Assembly (NCBI RefSeq): GCF_000383955.1
Contig: NZ_KB913013.1
Coordinates: 5,916,325-5,980,324 of the forward strand
DNA from: Rudanella lutea DSM 19387
Lineage (GTDB): Bacteria > Bacteroidota > Bacteroidia > Cytophagales > Spirosomataceae
Length of the DNA stretch: 64,000 bases
Direction of reading: 5' to 3'
The stretch's first letter is position 1. Each line of letters opens with the position of its first letter. The notes under the pieces are model-generated. The model was given only the letters and a program-made list of their open reading frames with translations, ran no database searches and had not been told where the DNA came from. The position numbers and the translations under genes are program-made. Below are positions 62,701-64,000 of the stretch, piece by piece.

Positions 62701-64000
62701 TGGGCCATCGGGCGAAACATCTTGCCCTCGATGCCGACCAGGGCCAGAATGGGCAGATAGACGATCAGGATGATGATTTCACCGAACGCTGCCGACGAGC
62801 GGATGCGGCTGGCCGATTCATACACTTCTTCGTCCATTTCGGCCTGGGTCAGGTTATGCCTATAGTTCTTCAGGGCGATGTGGTGCAGGGTGGCCTCGAC
62901 GATAATGACGGCCCCGTCCACGATCAGCCCAAAGTCGATGGCACCTAAGCTCATCAGGTTGCCCGACACGCCGAAGAGGTTCATCATCGAGACGGCAAAA
63001 AGCATCGACAAAGGGATGACCGACGCGACGACCAAACCCGCCCGCCAGTTACCCAGCATCAGCACCAGCACGAACACCACGATCAGGGCACCTTCGATGA
63101 GGTTGCGCTCGACGGTACCGATGGCGCGGTTGACGAGTTTGGTGCGGTCTAAAAAGGCGTGAATCTCAACCCCTTCGGGCAGCGATTTTTTGATCTGCTC
63201 GATGCGGGCCTTGACGTTGCCGATCACTTCGGACGAATTGGCCCCCTTGAGCATCATCACGATGGCCCCCACGACCTCGCCTTCGTCGTTTCGGGTCATG
63301 GCTCCGTAGCGAATCGCCGAGCCGAACTGCACTTGCGCCACGTCGCGTACCAGCACGGGTACGCCCTCATCGGTTCGGCGCACGACGATCTTGCCGATGT
63401 CTCCTAACGTGCCGATTAGCCCTTCGGAGCGGATAAAGTAGGCGTTGGGCCGACGGTCGATGTAAGCCCCGCCCGCGTTCTGGTTGTTGCGTTCGAGGGC
63501 GGTGAACAATTCGTCCATCGTTACGCCGGTCGCCCGGAGCCGCTGCGGATCGACGGCCACCTCGTACTGTTTCAACAGGCCCCCGAAACTACTTACGTCA
63601 GCCACGCCCTTGGTGCCCAACAGTTGCCGCCGAACGATCCAGTCCTGAATCGAGCGCAGTTCCATACCGTTATAGCGTTTTTCGTAGCCGGGTTTCGCCC
63701 GAATCACGTACTGGTAGATTTCGCCAAGCCCCGTCGTGACGGGAGCCAGTTCGGGGTTGCCCGCACCGGCTGGTATCTGGGCGCGGGCCTGTTGCAGTCG
63801 TTCAAAGACCTGCTGGCGGGCTGTTAGTACGTCAACCGCATCGGTAAAAACGATGGTGACGACAGATAAACCGAAGCGGGAAATGGAACGTACCTCGACC
63901 AGATCGGGCAGGGTGGCCATTGTCTGCTCGATGGGAAAGCTAATGAGCCGCTCTACGTCGGGGGCCGACAGGGCCGGGCTTTGGGTGATGACCTGCACCT
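59718..64000 (-). CDS. CusA/CzcA RND pump fused to a TolC-type outer-membrane channel (partial)
   Basis: At least 1426 residues; the 5' end lies beyond the right edge of the window (about 45 N-terminal residues are missing, from before VQVITQSPALSAPDVERL). Residues to ~1000 are a CusA/CzcA-type proton-driven pump, with DFGLIVDGAVIIVEATLHH (the conserved Asp in helix 4) and LRDMPFSISAGVGFIALFGV. A linker (APATSWLLVGTLLGGLGLSAQAQ) resembles a signal peptide and then a ~400-residue OMF domain follows (LTLEAALNQAIANNGSSRVS to LEQLLGLP). Such fusions are known from Bacteroidota heavy-metal systems. The linker raises the question of cleavage by signal peptidase. It should export Cu, Zn, Co or Cd. 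Confidence 0.92.
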   Translation of the reverse strand, partial: VQVITQSPALSAPDVERLISFPIEQTMATLPDLVEVRSISRFGLSVVTIVFTDAVDVLTARQQVFERLQQARAQIPAGAGNPELAPVTTGLGEIYQYVIRAKPGYEKRYNGMELRSIQDWIVRRQLLGTKGVADVSSFGGLLKQYEVAVDPQRLRATGVTMDELFTALERNNQNAGGAYIDRRPNAYFIRSEGLIGTLGDIGKIVVRRTDEGVPVLVRDVAQVQFGSAIRYGAMTRNDEGEVVGAIVMMLKGANSSEVIGNVKARIEQIKKSLPEGVEIHAFLDRTKLVNRAIGTVERNLIEGALIVVFVLVLMLGNWRAGLVVASVIPLSMLFAVSMMNLFGVSGNLMSLGAIDFGLIVDGAVIIVEATLHHIALKNYRHNLTQAEMDEEVYESASRIRSSAAFGEIIILIVYLPILALVGIEGKMFRPMAQTVAFAIAGAFILSLTYVPMVSALLLSKKPVREGTRTISDRIMAFFHRLYDPAIRWTLNHKGIVVGLSVALFAVSLFVFSRLGGEFIPQLDEGDFAVETRVMTGSSLAQSSDAALQAGRVLKQNFPEVIEVVGKTGAGEIPTDPMPIEATDLMVILKDRREWTSANSREELAEKMQAKLEQIPGVSFGFLQPIQMRFSELMTGVKQDVAVKLYGEDLGILADYAARIGRVVSTVPGAKDLYVEQVSGLSQIVVRFDRDALARFGMSIEEANRSLQAAFAGASAGLVYEGERRYDLVVRLQQQSRQRLEDVQNLLVTTVNNQAVPLGQIADVSFQNSVNQIQRENAQRRITVAFNVRERDVESVVRELQQKLDSQVKLPPGYYVTYGGQFQNLQEAKDRLSIAVPVALGLIFLLLFFTFGSVRQSLLIFSAIPLSAIGGVVALWLRDMPFSISAGVGFIALFGVAVLNGIVLIGEFNHLKAGGLADLRTIILQGTATRLRPVMMTALVASLGFLPMALAQTAGAEVQRPLATVVIGGLVSATLLTLLVLPCLYWWEQTRWGAKKSGNVPRPAPATSWLLVGTLLGGLGLSAQAQTPPTGNTGNPTTGPLTLEAALNQAIANNGSSRVSSLNIAIQQTARRTARDIGRTDVSLVSGQYNSLNWDNNLTISQSIPNGKLIRGLERLADATIRGGELQRQLTQTELRARVKGTYLELTYLIERLNLLARQDSLLVAFRRATEVRQRTGEGTALEVATADNLIGELRNQLALTEADRQIALTSLQTLLNTTSPLTLPTSPLARRPLPLLTDSALAQNPTLALLRQQVFIAGGQIAVEQARLRPDYSVGYFNQSLIGMQNIDGQDRYFGAGRRFHGVQVGVAIPLFQKAQRARIESARLGQQLAEAALDFNQRNLQGNLAAVVQEVRKQQASLTYYEQTGLPVARRLAEGAEKAFRAGEAGYLDYSQALTRAYQTQSGYLDTINQYNQAVVQLEQLLGLP

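Overview
Organism and replicon. The proteins point to a Bacteroidota bacterium of the Spirosoma type (Cytophagales): tandem-PAS sensor kinases, LytTR regulators, a type IX secretion C-terminal domain, SdrD_B adhesins and TAnnTTTG-like promoter boxes. The window is probably part of a plasmid. It holds a Rep_3 initiator gene (36812-37921) facing an iteron origin with seven 21-22 bp repeats, a perfect DnaA box and an AT-rich stretch (37922-38520). A tyrosine recombinase, a DUF932 plasmid/phage protein and many insertion sequences lie nearby.

Layout. 1-9.6 kb: an IS5-type remnant, a 1442-residue nine-PAS histidine kinase, a small unknown gene, two stand-alone receiver proteins, a gene-poor stretch with strong hairpins, and a complete ISAs1-family element with a 10-bp target duplication. 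9.8-29.4 kb: a minus-strand block of exported proteins (SdrD_B/DUF11 adhesin, T9SS protein, TSP3 protein, two giant mosaic proteins, and three proteins sharing an N-terminal VKIG/GSNSNLEVEA module), interrupted by one plus-strand gene. 30.1-33.5 kb: LytTR regulator, TPR histidine kinase and a converging ECF sigma factor. 33.6-35.3 kb: an ISL3-type element split by an IS3-family element. 35.7-39.5 kb: integrase, rep, origin, unknown plasmid gene. 39.6-45.9 kb: a type III restriction operon with an AAA ATPase/DUF4276 pair inserted between mod and res; mod is beheaded by IS256. 45.9-50.5 kb: IS256, then a truncated Tn3-family transposon carrying resolvase, a VOC protein, a GDCCVxC protein, a MerT-MerP fusion and an ArsR regulator, abutting a photolyase gene without its 5' part. 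51.4-54.6 kb: DUF932 gene and small plasmid genes. 54.6-64 kb: a metal-efflux cluster (DUF4198-like protein, broken isoprenylcysteine methyltransferase, P-type ATPase, NicO-like transporter, CzcB-type adaptor, and a CusA/CzcA pump fused to a TolC-type outer-membrane channel that runs off the window).

Most unusual signal. Five copies of an exactly 16-nt sequence, consensus CGCTTCGGCGNTCCGA with one diverged copy CGCTCAGGCGGCCCTG, interrupt transposase genes: four in the IS3-family orfB and one in the IS256 transposase. Deleting exactly 16 nt at each place restores the expected reading frame and conserved motif. The diverged copy changes two base pairs of an internal inverted repeat together (TCGG/CCGA to CAGG/CCTG), so pairing is kept. 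Three copies sit within a few codons of a predicted catalytic residue of the IS3 transposase, and one lies one codon before the first catalytic Asp of IS256. I know of no described element of this kind; it looks like a very small mobile repeat.
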